Shown: piece after piece, positions 45,771 to 54,973 of the stretch
Layout of the letters: each line of letters begins with the position of its first letter
How positions within the stretch are numbered: position 1 is the stretch's first letter
Assembly: GCA_036389375.1 (NCBI GenBank)
Contig: DASVQA010000009.1
Coordinates: 20,947-84,946, forward strand
Direction: 5' to 3'
Length of the DNA stretch: 64,000 nt
From: QHXQ01 sp036389375
GTDB lineage: Bacteria; Acidobacteriota; Blastocatellia; Pyrinomonadales; Pyrinomonadaceae
The notes under the pieces: generated by a model
Database searches by the model: none
Told to the model about the DNA's origin: nothing
What the model saw: the letters and a program-made list of their open reading frames with translations, nothing else
Made by a program: the position numbers and the translations under genes

Positions 45771-46712
45771 GTGGACGCACCGACCGACACGCCCGCCGCA
45801 GGGACAGTCGCCAACACTTACGCTGAAGATTTAGCGCCGGAGACAGCAACGGCGCAGGCGGCGGCGCACGACGCGCCCACACCGCCCGGCCCCGATAATC
45901 CACCCTGGGGCGTGGGCGCGGCGCTACTGGTCTGGCTGGCGAGCGTCGGGCTGCTCTTTATCGTGCCGACGTTGGCGGGCGCGGGCTACATCATCGCGCG
46001 CCTGCGCCACCTATCCGCCGAACAGTTGGGCGCGGCGCTATTAGCCGATCCGCATTTCATTCTCATCTCCGTCGCCGCTGTCATCCCGGCGCACCTGCTG
46101 ACCTTCTGGCTCGTCTGGTGGCTCGTCACGCAGAACGGTCGGCACTCGTTTGGCGCGTTGATGGGCTGGCGTTGGAGCCATAGTCTGGGCGCGCTGGAAA
46201 TTTTTAGCTGCATCGGCGTCGTCGTTCTGCTGGTGCTTATCAACTCGCAGATCGGGCGCTACTTCCCCGGCGGCGACACAGACCTTGAGAAGATCATTTC
46301 CAGTTCGCTCGCCGCCCGCTACGTCATCGTCGTGCTGGCGACCTTCTCCGCGCCGCTCGTCGAAGAGGCGGTCTATCGCGGTGTACTCTATCCGGCGCTC
46401 CGCCGCGCCATCGGGACAGCGTGGGCCGTGCTCGCCGTCTCGTTGCTGTTCGCCTCCGTCCACGTCTATCAGTATCGCGCCAACGTCGGCGTGATCATGG
46501 CGATCACGCTGCTCAGTCTGGCGCTCACGCTCGTGCGCGCGCGGACGGGCCGGCTCCTGCCCTGCGTCGTCATACACTTCCTCTTCAACGGCGTGACCTC
46601 CATCTGGATCGTGCTTGCGCCGTACATGAAGGAGCTTGCACCGCCAACGCCGCCCGCGCCGACGGGTCTGCTGCTCAGCGCGCTGGCCCGCATGCTCCGT
46701 CTGCACCTGTAA
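45771..46712 (+). CDS. CPBP-family intramembrane protease (CAAX-type)
   Basis: From GTG 45771 the product has 313 residues; a TTG at 45732 would add 13 but lies in the promoter. A soluble Ala/Pro-rich N-terminus of about 45 residues is followed by about eight membrane helices. The glutamic-protease motifs are VEEAVYRGVLYPAL (EExxxR), a His in FASVHVYQ, and HFLFNG (HxxxN). Bacterial members often mature or protect against peptides; here no partner is evident. Confidence 0.88.
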   Translation: MDAPTDTPAAGTVANTYAEDLAPETATAQAAAHDAPTPPGPDNPPWGVGAALLVWLASVGLLFIVPTLAGAGYIIARLRHLSAEQLGAALLADPHFILISVAAVIPAHLLTFWLVWWLVTQNGRHSFGALMGWRWSHSLGALEIFSCIGVVVLLVLINSQIGRYFPGGDTDLEKIISSSLAARYVIVVLATFSAPLVEEAVYRGVLYPALRRAIGTAWAVLAVSLLFASVHVYQYRANVGVIMAITLLSLALTLVRARTGRLLPCVVIHFLFNGVTSIWIVLAPYMKELAPPTPPAPTGLLLSALARMLRLHL

Positions 46713-46717
46713 AGCTT

Positions 46718-48214
46718 ATGCGCTACGAAGTGTTGGTTGTCGGCGCTGGCGTCGGTGGGTTGACGACGGCGGCGCTGTTGGCCGCGCGTGGCTTGAGCGT
46801 GTGCGTGCTGGAAAAGGAGTCGCGGGCGGGAGGTTGTCTGACGCCGTTCGCACACGGCGCTTACGAGTTCGAGCCGGGCGCGGGTCTCTACGCCTGCTGG
46901 CAGCCGGGCGACGTACACGCGCGCGTCTTCGCAGAGTTGCCGGTCGCGCCGCCTGAAGTCGAGTTGCTGCAAACGGCCTACATCGTCCGCCTGCCCGACG
47001 CGACGGACGTGCGCGTGGGCCCCGCAAGCGCCGAGGAGTTTGCGGTGACGCTCAGCGCCGCCTTCCCCGAATGCACGGCCGCGGCCAGCAAATTCTACCG
47101 TGAGCTTGCGCCCGTAGCCGATGCGCTGCGCCGGAGCGCGCAACGCGTCCCCGCGCTCGCGTCTGCATCGAAGTTGCAGCGCATGAAGCTGCTCGCCGCC
47201 GAGCCGCGACTTGGTGCAAGGCTACTCGCGCTGCAAGGCGAAGCGACCGCCGCGCACCTGCAAGAGACCTCGCCGCGTTTTCGTTATTTCATCAACGCGC
47301 AACTGCAACAGTTCGCCCAGACGACCGCCGACACTTGCGCCTATCTCTACGCTGCGCTCGCGCTCACCGAACCGCAACGCGGACTCTACAGCATCAAGGG
47401 CGGCGCAGGCGCGCTCACCGGCGCGCTCGCCGCCGCCATCAGACAGAGCGGCGGCACGCTGCGCTACGACACAACCGCGCTGCGGCTCGTCATGGACGCG
47501 AGCGGCCGCGCCACCGGCGTCGAACTCCTGAGCGGCGAGCGCATCGAAGCCACGCGCGCCGTCGTCAGCAACCTGACCGTCTGGGACACTTACGGCAAAC
47601 TCGTCGGCTTGCCCCGCACCCCCACGCCTTTGCGCGCGCGCCTGCGCGACCTGAAAGCTTGGGGCGCTTATCTCGTCCTTGCCGCGCTCGACGAACAGGC
47701 CGGCAAGCGCCTGCCCGCCCCGCGCATCCTCGCCCTGACCGATCAGGCAACCGCACAATCCTATGAACCGGCGACCGCGCAACTTATGTTCAGCGTCGCA
47801 CCCGAAGCGCCTGCGCCCACAGGTCAACGCGCCGTCACAGTTTCGACCTTTACCGACGCCGCAGAGTGGTTTACTTATCACGAAGACGCGGACGAGCACG
47901 AGGCGCAGGATCAACAGGCGCTCGAAACCTGTTGGGCACGGCTGCACGCGGCCCTACCCGAACTCGGCGACGGCATCGAAGTGATCGAAACCGTCACGCC
48001 ACGCACCTACTATGAACAGACGCGCCGCAAGCTCGGCATGGTCGGCGGTCTTGGTCAAGCGCCCGCCACGTTTGGCGCGCACGCCTTCACGCACCGCACG
48101 CCTTTCCCGCAACTCTACATGGTCGGCGACACGGTCTTTCCCGGCGCTGGCGTCGCCGCCGTCACGCACGCCGCGCTCGTCGTGGCCAACGAGATAGCGC
48201 CCGCCGCGAAATAG
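46718..48214 (+). CDS. FAD-dependent oxidoreductase, phytoene desaturase/CrtI-like
   Basis: The product has 498 residues from ATG 46718, 5 bases after the CPBP gene. It begins with a dinucleotide-binding fold (VLVVGAGVGGLTTAALLAARG, then EKESRAGG) and ends with the family's C-terminal FAD motif (LYMVGDTVFPGAGVAAVTHAAL). The middle includes IKGGAGALTGALAAAI. Relatives are carotenoid desaturases, retinol saturases and other NAD(P)/FAD proteins. No carotenoid genes are nearby, so the substrate is open. Confidence 0.88.
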   Translation: MRYEVLVVGAGVGGLTTAALLAARGLSVCVLEKESRAGGCLTPFAHGAYEFEPGAGLYACWQPGDVHARVFAELPVAPPEVELLQTAYIVRLPDATDVRVGPASAEEFAVTLSAAFPECTAAASKFYRELAPVADALRRSAQRVPALASASKLQRMKLLAAEPRLGARLLALQGEATAAHLQETSPRFRYFINAQLQQFAQTTADTCAYLYAALALTEPQRGLYSIKGGAGALTGALAAAIRQSGGTLRYDTTALRLVMDASGRATGVELLSGERIEATRAVVSNLTVWDTYGKLVGLPRTPTPLRARLRDLKAWGAYLVLAALDEQAGKRLPAPRILALTDQATAQSYEPATAQLMFSVAPEAPAPTGQRAVTVSTFTDAAEWFTYHEDADEHEAQDQQALETCWARLHAALPELGDGIEVIETVTPRTYYEQTRRKLGMVGGLGQAPATFGAHAFTHRTPFPQLYMVGDTVFPGAGVAAVTHAALVVANEIAPAAK

Positions 48215-48299
48215 ATCAAACAGACCGGCGCGGCGAGATTGGGCCGCACAAACTTCAGCGCAGCGCACGTCTGGCTTTGTTTGCTGTGCGCGGGGAGGC

Positions 48300-49655
48300 T
48301 TACTGTCTGGTGAGTGCGAGCGCGGTCTGCACGTCGCCTGCTGCGCCGCGAATGACGAGCACGCGGTCGCCGTCCTGCCGCACGAGCGTAGTGCGTCCGG
48401 CTGCGCGCCAGACGGTCTGCGCCGGGTCGCTTCTGTCGCTCGCCTCGGCCGTCCGCTCGTTGAGCGTGTTGTAGGCGCGGCAGAACTCGGCCGCATCTTC
48501 GGGCTTGTCCCAAACGGTCTGCCAGACAAAGAGCGCGGCGCTGCCCGTGCGTTCAAACAGGTAGGCGCGGTCGCCACCCCAACCGGCGGCAGCGCGCGCA
48601 GCCTCTCTGACCGGCAACACTTTCAACAGCAAGCCGCGCACGCCAATCTCGCCGAGCGGTGTGGCGGCCCCTGCCTGCCACCCTTGCGCGGTGAACGCTC
48701 GCTCATCTAGTGCCACGTCGCGCGGCGCTTCGCTCGCGAAATACTTTTCTGGATGTAAGACCTGCTCGCTCGATGCGGGCGGGCGGCGGAACAGTTCGTC
48801 CACGCCGCGCGCACCGCCTTTACGGCGCACGGCTTCGACGAAACGGACGCCGTCCCGGTAACGAAAGATGAACGTCTCGGTCAGCAGCGGCGGAAAGAGC
48901 GCGCCGATCTCTTTGCGGTACTCGCCGAAACGGTCGTCCTCAAAGCGCGCCACCTCTTCGAGCGGGCGGCGCGTGAAGGCGTCGCCCAGTTCGAGCCGGC
49001 GCTGCACGTCCATCGCGTCGCCTTCGACGATGGCGAACAGGGCCTCTTCGCGGTCGAAGTTGTAGGGCCGGACGAGCAGGAGTTGCAGCAGGTCGAAGTG
49101 CTGATCCTGTAAGGCGTGGACGAGTTCGTGCGTCAGGAGCGAATCGTTCGTGGCGTTCTGCCCGTGCGGGTCTGCAAGCAGCAGCACTTGCTTGTCGAGC
49201 GGCGAGTAGGTTGCGCCGGCCGAGGCGGCGGCAAAACTCGCGGCGAGCGTGGCGAGGTCAGTCCCTTCGGGCAGCATCCCGCCTGCCGCCGCCAGCCGGC
49301 TCAGCCCGCGCAACTCTTCGCCGCCGAGCGCGTCCGCCATCTCCTTCGTGCGCGTGCCATACTCCCAGCCGGTCAACTCGATCATGCCGGGCGCGGCTTG
49401 CCAGTTCAATTCGCGCGTCGTCGCCGCCGCCTGCATGGCGCGTTCGCGCACGCGCACGAGTTTCGCTGCGAGCGGACGCGCGGGCAGCGGCGTCCACTTG
49501 CGCGCCGCCTCCGGCAGGGCCACGACGGGCACGAGTGCCTTATGTTCGGTTGCAGGTTTGCGCCCGCAGGCGAACGCCAGCAGCAGCGCGCCGAGCGCAA
49601 ACAATAAGAGAAAGATGGGGCGGCCCTTCGCTCGCATCGTGAGGTTTAGACGCAC
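48300..49655 (-). CDS. Putative lipoprotein metallopeptidase with HELVH motif
   Basis: The product has 451 residues. The N-terminus has a hydrophobic segment ending LLLAFACGRKP, a loose lipobox with Cys near residue 30. HELVH in LLTHELVHALQDQHFDL (about residue 177) is a typical HExxH zinc motif, followed by a Glu-rich stretch (IVEGDAMDVQ, E about 40 residues later) that could give the third ligand as in gluzincin-type peptidases. The C-terminal half is unassigned. It probably sits at the outer membrane. Activity is inferred. Confidence 0.7.
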   Translation of the reverse strand: MRLNLTMRAKGRPIFLLLFALGALLLAFACGRKPATEHKALVPVVALPEAARKWTPLPARPLAAKLVRVRERAMQAAATTRELNWQAAPGMIELTGWEYGTRTKEMADALGGEELRGLSRLAAAGGMLPEGTDLATLAASFAAASAGATYSPLDKQVLLLADPHGQNATNDSLLTHELVHALQDQHFDLLQLLLVRPYNFDREEALFAIVEGDAMDVQRRLELGDAFTRRPLEEVARFEDDRFGEYRKEIGALFPPLLTETFIFRYRDGVRFVEAVRRKGGARGVDELFRRPPASSEQVLHPEKYFASEAPRDVALDERAFTAQGWQAGAATPLGEIGVRGLLLKVLPVREAARAAAGWGGDRAYLFERTGSAALFVWQTVWDKPEDAAEFCRAYNTLNERTAEASDRSDPAQTVWRAAGRTTLVRQDGDRVLVIRGAAGDVQTALALTRQ

Positions 49656-49682
49656 GAAAGGGGCGCGTGGCTGCCGACAAAC

Positions 49683-50879
49683 TTAACGGTCGAGCAGGTC
49701 GAGCATAGAACCGCCGGCCGGTTGCGCGGCCGGGGCGGTGGGTTTGGCGGGGGCGGCATGGTCGCTGAGCCGCAGTTGCAGGTTGCCTGCGTTCGAGGCA
49801 TAAGCGAGGCCGTCCTCACGACTGATCACGTTGGCCCGAATCATTTTCTCGATCACGCTGTCGAAGGTCTGCATGCCGTCGAGTTCGCCCTGCTCCATCG
49901 CGTCCAAGAGCGATTTGCCTTCGGTCTCGCCGCGTTCGATGTACTGGCGCGTGCGCGCGGTGGACTTCAAAATCTCCATTGCGGCGACGCGCCCCTGCCC
50001 GTCGGCGCGCGGCAGCAGACGTTGCGAGACGATGTAGCGGAACGTGTTGGCCACGCGGGCGCGAACAACGTGCTCCTCGTTCTTAGGGAAGACGCCGATG
50101 ATGCGATCCACCGTCTTCGAGGCGTCAATCGTGTGCAGCGTCGAAAGCACGAGATGCCCCGTCTCCGATGCTTCGAGCGCGATCTCGACGGTCTCACGGT
50201 CGCGCATCTCGCCGACGAGGATCACCTTTGGCGCTTGGCGCAGAGCGGCGCGCAGGGCGCGGGCAAAGTCGGGCGTGTCGGAATGCAACTCGCGTTGGTG
50301 GATGGTCGAGTTCTTGTGTACGTGCAGAAACTCAATCGGGTCTTCGATGGTGATGACGTGGTAATACTTCGTCTCGTTGATCAGGTCTATGACGGCGGCC
50401 AGCGTGGACGATTTGCCGCTGCCGGTCGGCCCCGTGACGAGTACCAACCCGGTCTTGAGTTCCGCGATCTCGCGCAACTGCTCCGGCAGGTTGAAGTCCG
50501 CCCACTGGGGCGGGCGCGGCGGGATGACGCGCATCACGATGGCGTGCGAACTGCGCTGGATGAAGATGTTGACGCGGAAACGCGACACGCCGGGCGCACT
50601 GAAAGAGATGTCGGCCGAGCCGTACTTCTCTAAATTCTCGGCCGCCACCTCTTGATTGCCGATAAGCAGTTTGGCGATGCCGGCGGTGTGCGCGGGCGTC
50701 AACTTCTCAAGCCCCGGTACGGGGACGCCCTGCAATTTACCAAGCAACTCGACCTGCGGCGGGCGGCCCGGCGAAAAGATCAGATCGCTCACCTTGTCTG
50801 AGACAGCAAGCATCTTGCCAAGCACGTCAAGAAAATTCATGGGGGCGGTCGTGGATTGTGAGGGCGGTAGTGTGGTCAT
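49683..50879 (-). CDS. pilT: Type IV pilus retraction ATPase, PilT/PilU family
   Basis: The 398-residue product has a PAS-like N-terminal domain and a RecA-type motor: Walker A GPTGSGKSS (about residue 152), the Asp box TIEDPIEFLH, Walker B VILVGEMRDRETV and the His box GHLVLSTLHT. RIIGVFP and QRLLPR are PilT marks. PilT depolymerises pili for twitching. No other pil genes lie in the window, so PilT and PilU cannot be told apart firmly. A Pro/Ala linker and an LLDLLDR tail close the protein. Confidence 0.92.
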   Translation of the reverse strand: MTTLPPSQSTTAPMNFLDVLGKMLAVSDKVSDLIFSPGRPPQVELLGKLQGVPVPGLEKLTPAHTAGIAKLLIGNQEVAAENLEKYGSADISFSAPGVSRFRVNIFIQRSSHAIVMRVIPPRPPQWADFNLPEQLREIAELKTGLVLVTGPTGSGKSSTLAAVIDLINETKYYHVITIEDPIEFLHVHKNSTIHQRELHSDTPDFARALRAALRQAPKVILVGEMRDRETVEIALEASETGHLVLSTLHTIDASKTVDRIIGVFPKNEEHVVRARVANTFRYIVSQRLLPRADGQGRVAAMEILKSTARTRQYIERGETEGKSLLDAMEQGELDGMQTFDSVIEKMIRANVISREDGLAYASNAGNLQLRLSDHAAPAKPTAPAAQPAGGSMLDLLDR

Positions 50880-51176
50880 ATAAGTTTTCGGGCCTGAGTT
50901 TATCTGTGCATGGTTACCTGTTCTTTGCGCTCATTGTGCGCGCGGCGGCCGACAAAGGTGAGGCAGGCAAACAATCAATAACCAATGACAAATAATCAGG
51001 CGGCAACAGACAATCTTTCGTAACGCTTGCGATGAAAATGGCACGCCCGGCGCAAACCAACGCGCCCGGTCAGGCGTACATCTCAAGTGTAGGCGCTCGG
51101 TGCTGCGCGCCGCAAGTTCGATGAAACTTTGTGTGCGCGGCGGGCGTCAAAAGAAGAGGGGGGCGACGAACAAACA
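50880..51176. other. Intergenic region between divergent genes
   Basis: About 300 bases lie between pilT and a small plus-strand gene. I see no gene, RNA or convincing promoter, only an AG-rich ribosome-site-like run (51151-51162) before the small gene. Confidence 0.4.
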
Positions 51177-51434
51177 ATGGCGACCTATCGAGACCCTGTA
51201 CGCGTATTTGCGCCGCTGGAAGTGATCGAACGCCTGTTGGAGATGCGCGCCGAGGCCGGTCACGCGCCCGCCATCTTCATCCACGCGGAAAACGAGCTGA
51301 CCGCCTACTTCGACGCATACGGCTTCGACGTGTACGCCTTCTCTGCCCCTGAAGCCGAGTTCAATTACGGTCGCTATCGTGCGCCCCTCGCCCCCGGCGG
51401 CGACTACGCACACGAACACCCAACCGCACACTGA
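51177..51434 (+). CDS. Hypothetical small acidic protein
   Basis: An ATG at 51177 gives 85 residues; the frame opens at 51129. The sequence looks like a compact domain (YRDPVRVFAPLEVIERLLEM, PAIFIHAENELTAYFDAYGF). AGAGGGGGG lies 14 bases upstream, a wide spacing. I do not recognise it. A long hairpin follows immediately. Confidence 0.6.
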   Translation: MATYRDPVRVFAPLEVIERLLEMRAEAGHAPAIFIHAENELTAYFDAYGFDVYAFSAPEAEFNYGRYRAPLAPGGDYAHEHPTAH

Positions 51435-51439
51435 AAGAG

Positions 51440-51531
51440 AAAGAAGTGCTGCGTGCTGAGACCTGAGTGCTGAGTAAAAGCGAGATGTCTTTTGCTAAGC
51501 ACTCAGGACTCAGCACGCAGCACTTTCTTTA
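51440..51531. repeat. Long near-perfect hairpin, GTGCTGAG-word type
   Basis: Two arms of about 40 bases (51440-51480 and 51489-51531) pair with only about five mismatches around an 8-base loop. The arms are chains of GTGCTG, TGCTGAG and CTGAGTGC words. It sits between convergent genes and touches the stop codon of the minus-strand phosphatase gene, so a bidirectional terminator is the likely role. Confidence 0.8.
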
Positions 51532-52842
51532 CTGCGCTTTGACGATGAGGAACGTCACGTCGTCGCCTGCGCCGCGCCCGCTCGTCCAATCGAGCATGTC
51601 GGCGTAGATAAACTTGATCAGTTCCTTCGCGCTCAGATTGCGGCCGGCGCTGACCTTCATGGCGAGCCGGTCGCGGCCGTATTCGTCGCCCGCCTCGTTG
51701 GCCGCTTCGACGATCCCATCCGTGTAGAGCACGAGCACCTGCCCCGCTTCAATCGGCAAGTAATACTCGTAATAGCGCGTGTCGCGGAACATGCCGAGCG
51801 GCAAGCCCCCGCGTTCAATGAAGCGTGCGTGCCCGTCGGCGTCTAACAGGAGCGGCGGATTATGCCCGGCGTTCGCATAGGCGAGCGTCTTGTTGGTCGC
51901 GTCCAGAACGCCGTAGAAGGCCGTGACGAACTGTCGATCCTCGATGGACTCCCAGAGCAGATAGTTGGCCTTCGACATGGAGACATTCGGCGCGTAGCCG
52001 ATGTGCATGGCAGCGCGCAGGCTCGCGCGCAGGAAAGCCATCAGGAGCGCCGCCGGCACGCCTTTGCCCGACACGTCGGCGATGACGACGCCGAGCAGGT
52101 CGTCGTAGATTTTGACGTAATCGTAATAGTCGCCGGAGACCTCTTCGGTCGAGAAATTGTAGGCGCTGATGTCGAACCCGGTCAGTTCCGGATCGCGTGG
52201 CGGCAGCAGTTCCAACTGTACGTGGCGCGCGATCTCAAGCTGCGCTTCGAGCCGCCGCTTCGCCATCAACTGCTCGTGCAGCATCGCCTTCTCGATGATG
52301 ATCGCCACCTGCGAAGCCAGCAGCAGCAGGATTTGCAGATCGTCGTCCGTGTAGGCGTTCAACTGATCGCTTTCGAGATCGAAGACGCCGATGACCTCTT
52401 CGTTCGAGATGATGGGCGCGATCATCTCCGAGCAGGTCTCCGCGCGAGCGTTGATGTAGCGCGGGTCTTGGCTCACGTCCGAGACCATGATCGGCTCGCC
52501 CGTCTGCGCGACGTAGCCGATCAAGCCCTCGCCCACCTTCAGGTGCAACTCCGTCAACTCGCCGATGTCGTAGCCGCGCACGGCCGTCGTGCTGAAGCCG
52601 CGCAGCGCGCCGGGGTCTGTGTCGTGCCCGTCGCGCTTCGGCCCGCGTTCGACGATGTAGATGCCCGCCGCGTCGTAAGGGATGAGTGAGCCGAGCGTGT
52701 CCATGACGAGGTTCAAGACCTCGTCCACGTCGAGCGAGCGGCTGATCTTTTTGGTGATGTCGAGGAGCAGACGCAGCTTGTCTTCGACGGTCAACTTCGC
52801 CGCCAAGCTATTCGTCGTCGCATCTGTGAGGTGTTCAGCCAT
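51529..52842 (-). CDS. GAF domain plus SpoIIE-type PP2C phosphatase
   Basis: The 437-residue product has a GAF domain (residues 30-185: LLLDITKKISRSLDVDEVLNLV, VGEGLIGYVAQTGEPIMVSDV) and a SpoIIE/RsbU phosphatase domain (200-437: ARHVQLELLPP, SGDYYDYV, VIADVSGKGVPAALLMAFL, ANAGHNPPLLL, YTDGIVEAAN, GDDVTFLIV). The Asp and Gly metal-site residues are present. Such proteins dephosphorylate anti-sigma antagonists in response to a signal sensed by GAF. No antagonist or anti-sigma gene is adjacent. Confidence 0.94.
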   Translation of the reverse strand: MAEHLTDATTNSLAAKLTVEDKLRLLLDITKKISRSLDVDEVLNLVMDTLGSLIPYDAAGIYIVERGPKRDGHDTDPGALRGFSTTAVRGYDIGELTELHLKVGEGLIGYVAQTGEPIMVSDVSQDPRYINARAETCSEMIAPIISNEEVIGVFDLESDQLNAYTDDDLQILLLLASQVAIIIEKAMLHEQLMAKRRLEAQLEIARHVQLELLPPRDPELTGFDISAYNFSTEEVSGDYYDYVKIYDDLLGVVIADVSGKGVPAALLMAFLRASLRAAMHIGYAPNVSMSKANYLLWESIEDRQFVTAFYGVLDATNKTLAYANAGHNPPLLLDADGHARFIERGGLPLGMFRDTRYYEYYLPIEAGQVLVLYTDGIVEAANEAGDEYGRDRLAMKVSAGRNLSAKELIKFIYADMLDWTSGRGAGDDVTFLIVKAQ

Positions 52843-52900
52843 AGCGTTTTGAACGCATGATTATAAAGGAAAAACCGGCCGTTGTCCGTTGCGCGTGGTG

Positions 52901-54040
52901 TCAAGCTTTTTCGTTTTGCGTCGCCTGCTCAAGTGCCGCTTCGGTCAGTAGCTCAAACTCGACGGCCGCCGCCGGATGATAGCGGAAGAAGTCGTTCACG
53001 TCGGTGGGGAGCGTGATGCGCGCCAGCCGCAAGCCGCGTGCGGCGAAGAGTTCTTCGTAGCGGTCAGCGGCGCGCCGGCCGGCAGCGTCCGGGTCAAACG
53101 CGCTGACGACGCGGAAGCGCGCGAGCGGTGCGAGCCATTCTGACTTCAGGCCGCCGACGCCGACGATACCGACGGCGGCGAAACCGTGCGCGATGAGCGT
53201 CAAGGTGTCGGTGAAGCCTTCGACGAGATAGACGATGTGCTCGGTCGGCAGCGCGTCGAGCGCGTCCACGTTGTAGAGCGCGGGCACGCCGCCGCGCATG
53301 TTGTGCCAGCGCGGCTCGACGCCCGCCGCCGTCGTGCGCGCCTGCAAATAGACCGCGCGGGCGGCTAGAAAAAATGGAAAGAGCAGGCGATGCCGGTAGA
53401 ACGTCAGATGCGCGCGGGCATTGAAGAGACCCGAACGCTGCAACTCCGTAAGCGGGAAGGTCTGAAGCATCTGGCGCATCACGCGGCGATAAGCGCGGCG
53501 CGGGAAATAGGCGAGGCCGGCGCGGCGCGCCGTGTGTGCGTCGATGCCGCGCCGCGCAAGGTAGTTGAGGCCTTCGGCTTGATCTTCGGCGCGACACACG
53601 TTGAGAAACGCTTCGCAGATGGCGGCGATGCGCTCACGCGGCAGCGGTTCGGGTTCGGGCGCGGTTTCGTCCGCCGGGTCGGGCGCAGCGCGCAACGCGA
53701 GCGCGCGCGCCGAGCGTTGGTTGCGCCCAAGTTCGCGGGCCATCTCGCGCACGGCCGCGGCGAACGTGACGCTGTGCATGAGTTGATAGAACGTGATCGC
53801 GTCGCCGCCCTCGTCGCGCGAGAAGCAATGGAAGAGACCGCGCGTGAGGTCAATCGAGAGACTCGGATGCCCCGTGCCGCTGTGCCCGTGCGCCGGAATT
53901 GGGCAGAGCGCCTGTAGATGCTGACCGGATTGATGTGCGTTGGGGCAATAGCGCAGATAGAAGGAACGATAATCAATGACGCGCTTGATCTGATCGCGCA
54001 GGGCACGCAGAGGCTCAACTGGCGACGGCTCAGCCGGCAT
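52901..54040 (-). CDS. DnaG-type primase (CHC2 zinc finger plus Toprim), mobile-element type
   Basis: The product has 379 residues against about 600 for chromosomal DnaG, and lacks the DnaB-binding end. The N-terminal zinc region reads LCPIPAHGHSG and later FHCFSRDEGGDAITF: the first Cys, His and second Cys of CHC2 are present, but the last Cys is Arg. The Toprim domain shows VYLVEGFTDTLTLIAHG (Glu), AFDPDAAGRRAADRY (DxD-like) and LPTDVNDFFR. It overlaps the ImmA/IrrE gene by 11 bases, as in phage or plasmid replication modules. Confidence 0.82.
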   Translation of the reverse strand: MPAEPSPVEPLRALRDQIKRVIDYRSFYLRYCPNAHQSGQHLQALCPIPAHGHSGTGHPSLSIDLTRGLFHCFSRDEGGDAITFYQLMHSVTFAAAVREMARELGRNQRSARALALRAAPDPADETAPEPEPLPRERIAAICEAFLNVCRAEDQAEGLNYLARRGIDAHTARRAGLAYFPRRAYRRVMRQMLQTFPLTELQRSGLFNARAHLTFYRHRLLFPFFLAARAVYLQARTTAAGVEPRWHNMRGGVPALYNVDALDALPTEHIVYLVEGFTDTLTLIAHGFAAVGIVGVGGLKSEWLAPLARFRVVSAFDPDAAGRRAADRYEELFAARGLRLARITLPTDVNDFFRYHPAAAVEFELLTEAALEQATQNEKA

Positions 54041-54725
54041 GGTGTCTGTGCCCGTTGGGGCGGGCTGCGTTGGCGTAACGCGCTCTGGCCTCGTGCCGCG
54101 CGGCGTAGCGTGCGGCCACCTCCGCCTCGTGGCGCGCGCGATACTCGCGCCACAGGCGCGACACCTTCAGACGGTATTCAACCAGTTCGCGGCTGACGTT
54201 GAAGCGGCGCGCGATCTCGGTCGAGTTCTGCCCCTGATGAACGAAGCGGCGCAATGCCGCATAAGGTACGAGCGCCGCCGCGCCGACGGCGTAAGCCGCC
54301 TCTTCGTCCGCGTCGTTGTAGTCGCGCGCGACCGTCTTTCCCTGCTTGTTCTGGGCGACGATGGAGAGGCGATTCGCCTTGTGGCCGAGAAAGACGTGGC
54401 AGACCTCTTCCATCAAGGTCGCGTTGTTGCGCGCGCGTCCGTGCTTCGGATTGAGAATGACCAAGCGCCAGCCGTTCGGCAGCGGGCGCGAGCAAGTGCC
54501 GCCCGACCACGCGTCCGCCCCGACGCCGAGCAGGTGCTCGCGCGTCTCCTCCGACAGTCCTTCGATCTGCTCAAAGTCTATGACCATGAGCTTGGCGAAG
54601 TGCGCCAGCGCAAACGGGTCGAGCGCCTCGTCGTCGCGGCTGAGGCCCGCGAAGTCGCGCAAGCCCATCGCCCGCACTTCGTACTGTCGGCCCTTAAAAC
54701 TTGGTGGCAGTTTCGCGTCGTCCAC
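54030..54725 (-). CDS. ImmA/IrrE-family protein with altered zinc motif
   Basis: The 231-residue product has the ImmA/IrrE layout: FALAHFAKLMVIDFEQIEGL, WRLVILNPKHGRARNNATLMEEVCHVFLGH and a C-terminal HTH-like part (STEIARRFNVSRELVEYRL). The usual HExxH is EEVCH, so the first zinc His is Glu. Family members cleave XRE repressors to derepress mobile elements. The XRE gene lies 250 bases upstream on the same strand, supporting that pairing, although the lost ligand questions catalysis. Confidence 0.82.
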   Translation of the reverse strand: MDDAKLPPSFKGRQYEVRAMGLRDFAGLSRDDEALDPFALAHFAKLMVIDFEQIEGLSEETREHLLGVGADAWSGGTCSRPLPNGWRLVILNPKHGRARNNATLMEEVCHVFLGHKANRLSIVAQNKQGKTVARDYNDADEEAAYAVGAAALVPYAALRRFVHQGQNSTEIARRFNVSRELVEYRLKVSRLWREYRARHEAEVAARYAARHEARARYANAARPNGHRHHAG

Positions 54726-54973
54726 GCCCTAGATTATACCTGCCCCGGCGAGTTGTTACGACTAATTTGGGCAATAACATACCTGCCGCACCTGCCGCCT
54801 AAACCAACCCATGACCACGGGTAATTTGAGCTATCTTCGGCTACAAACCCCGGTCAGATGAGTCAACTATATTATCGCCCGGATTAAGGATTGTGACAGG
54901 TGAAGCTTAAAAGGTTAAAGCGCGCAGCTACAATGCCGCGCGCCCGTTACCCACCATCGAAAATTGTCTTCAG

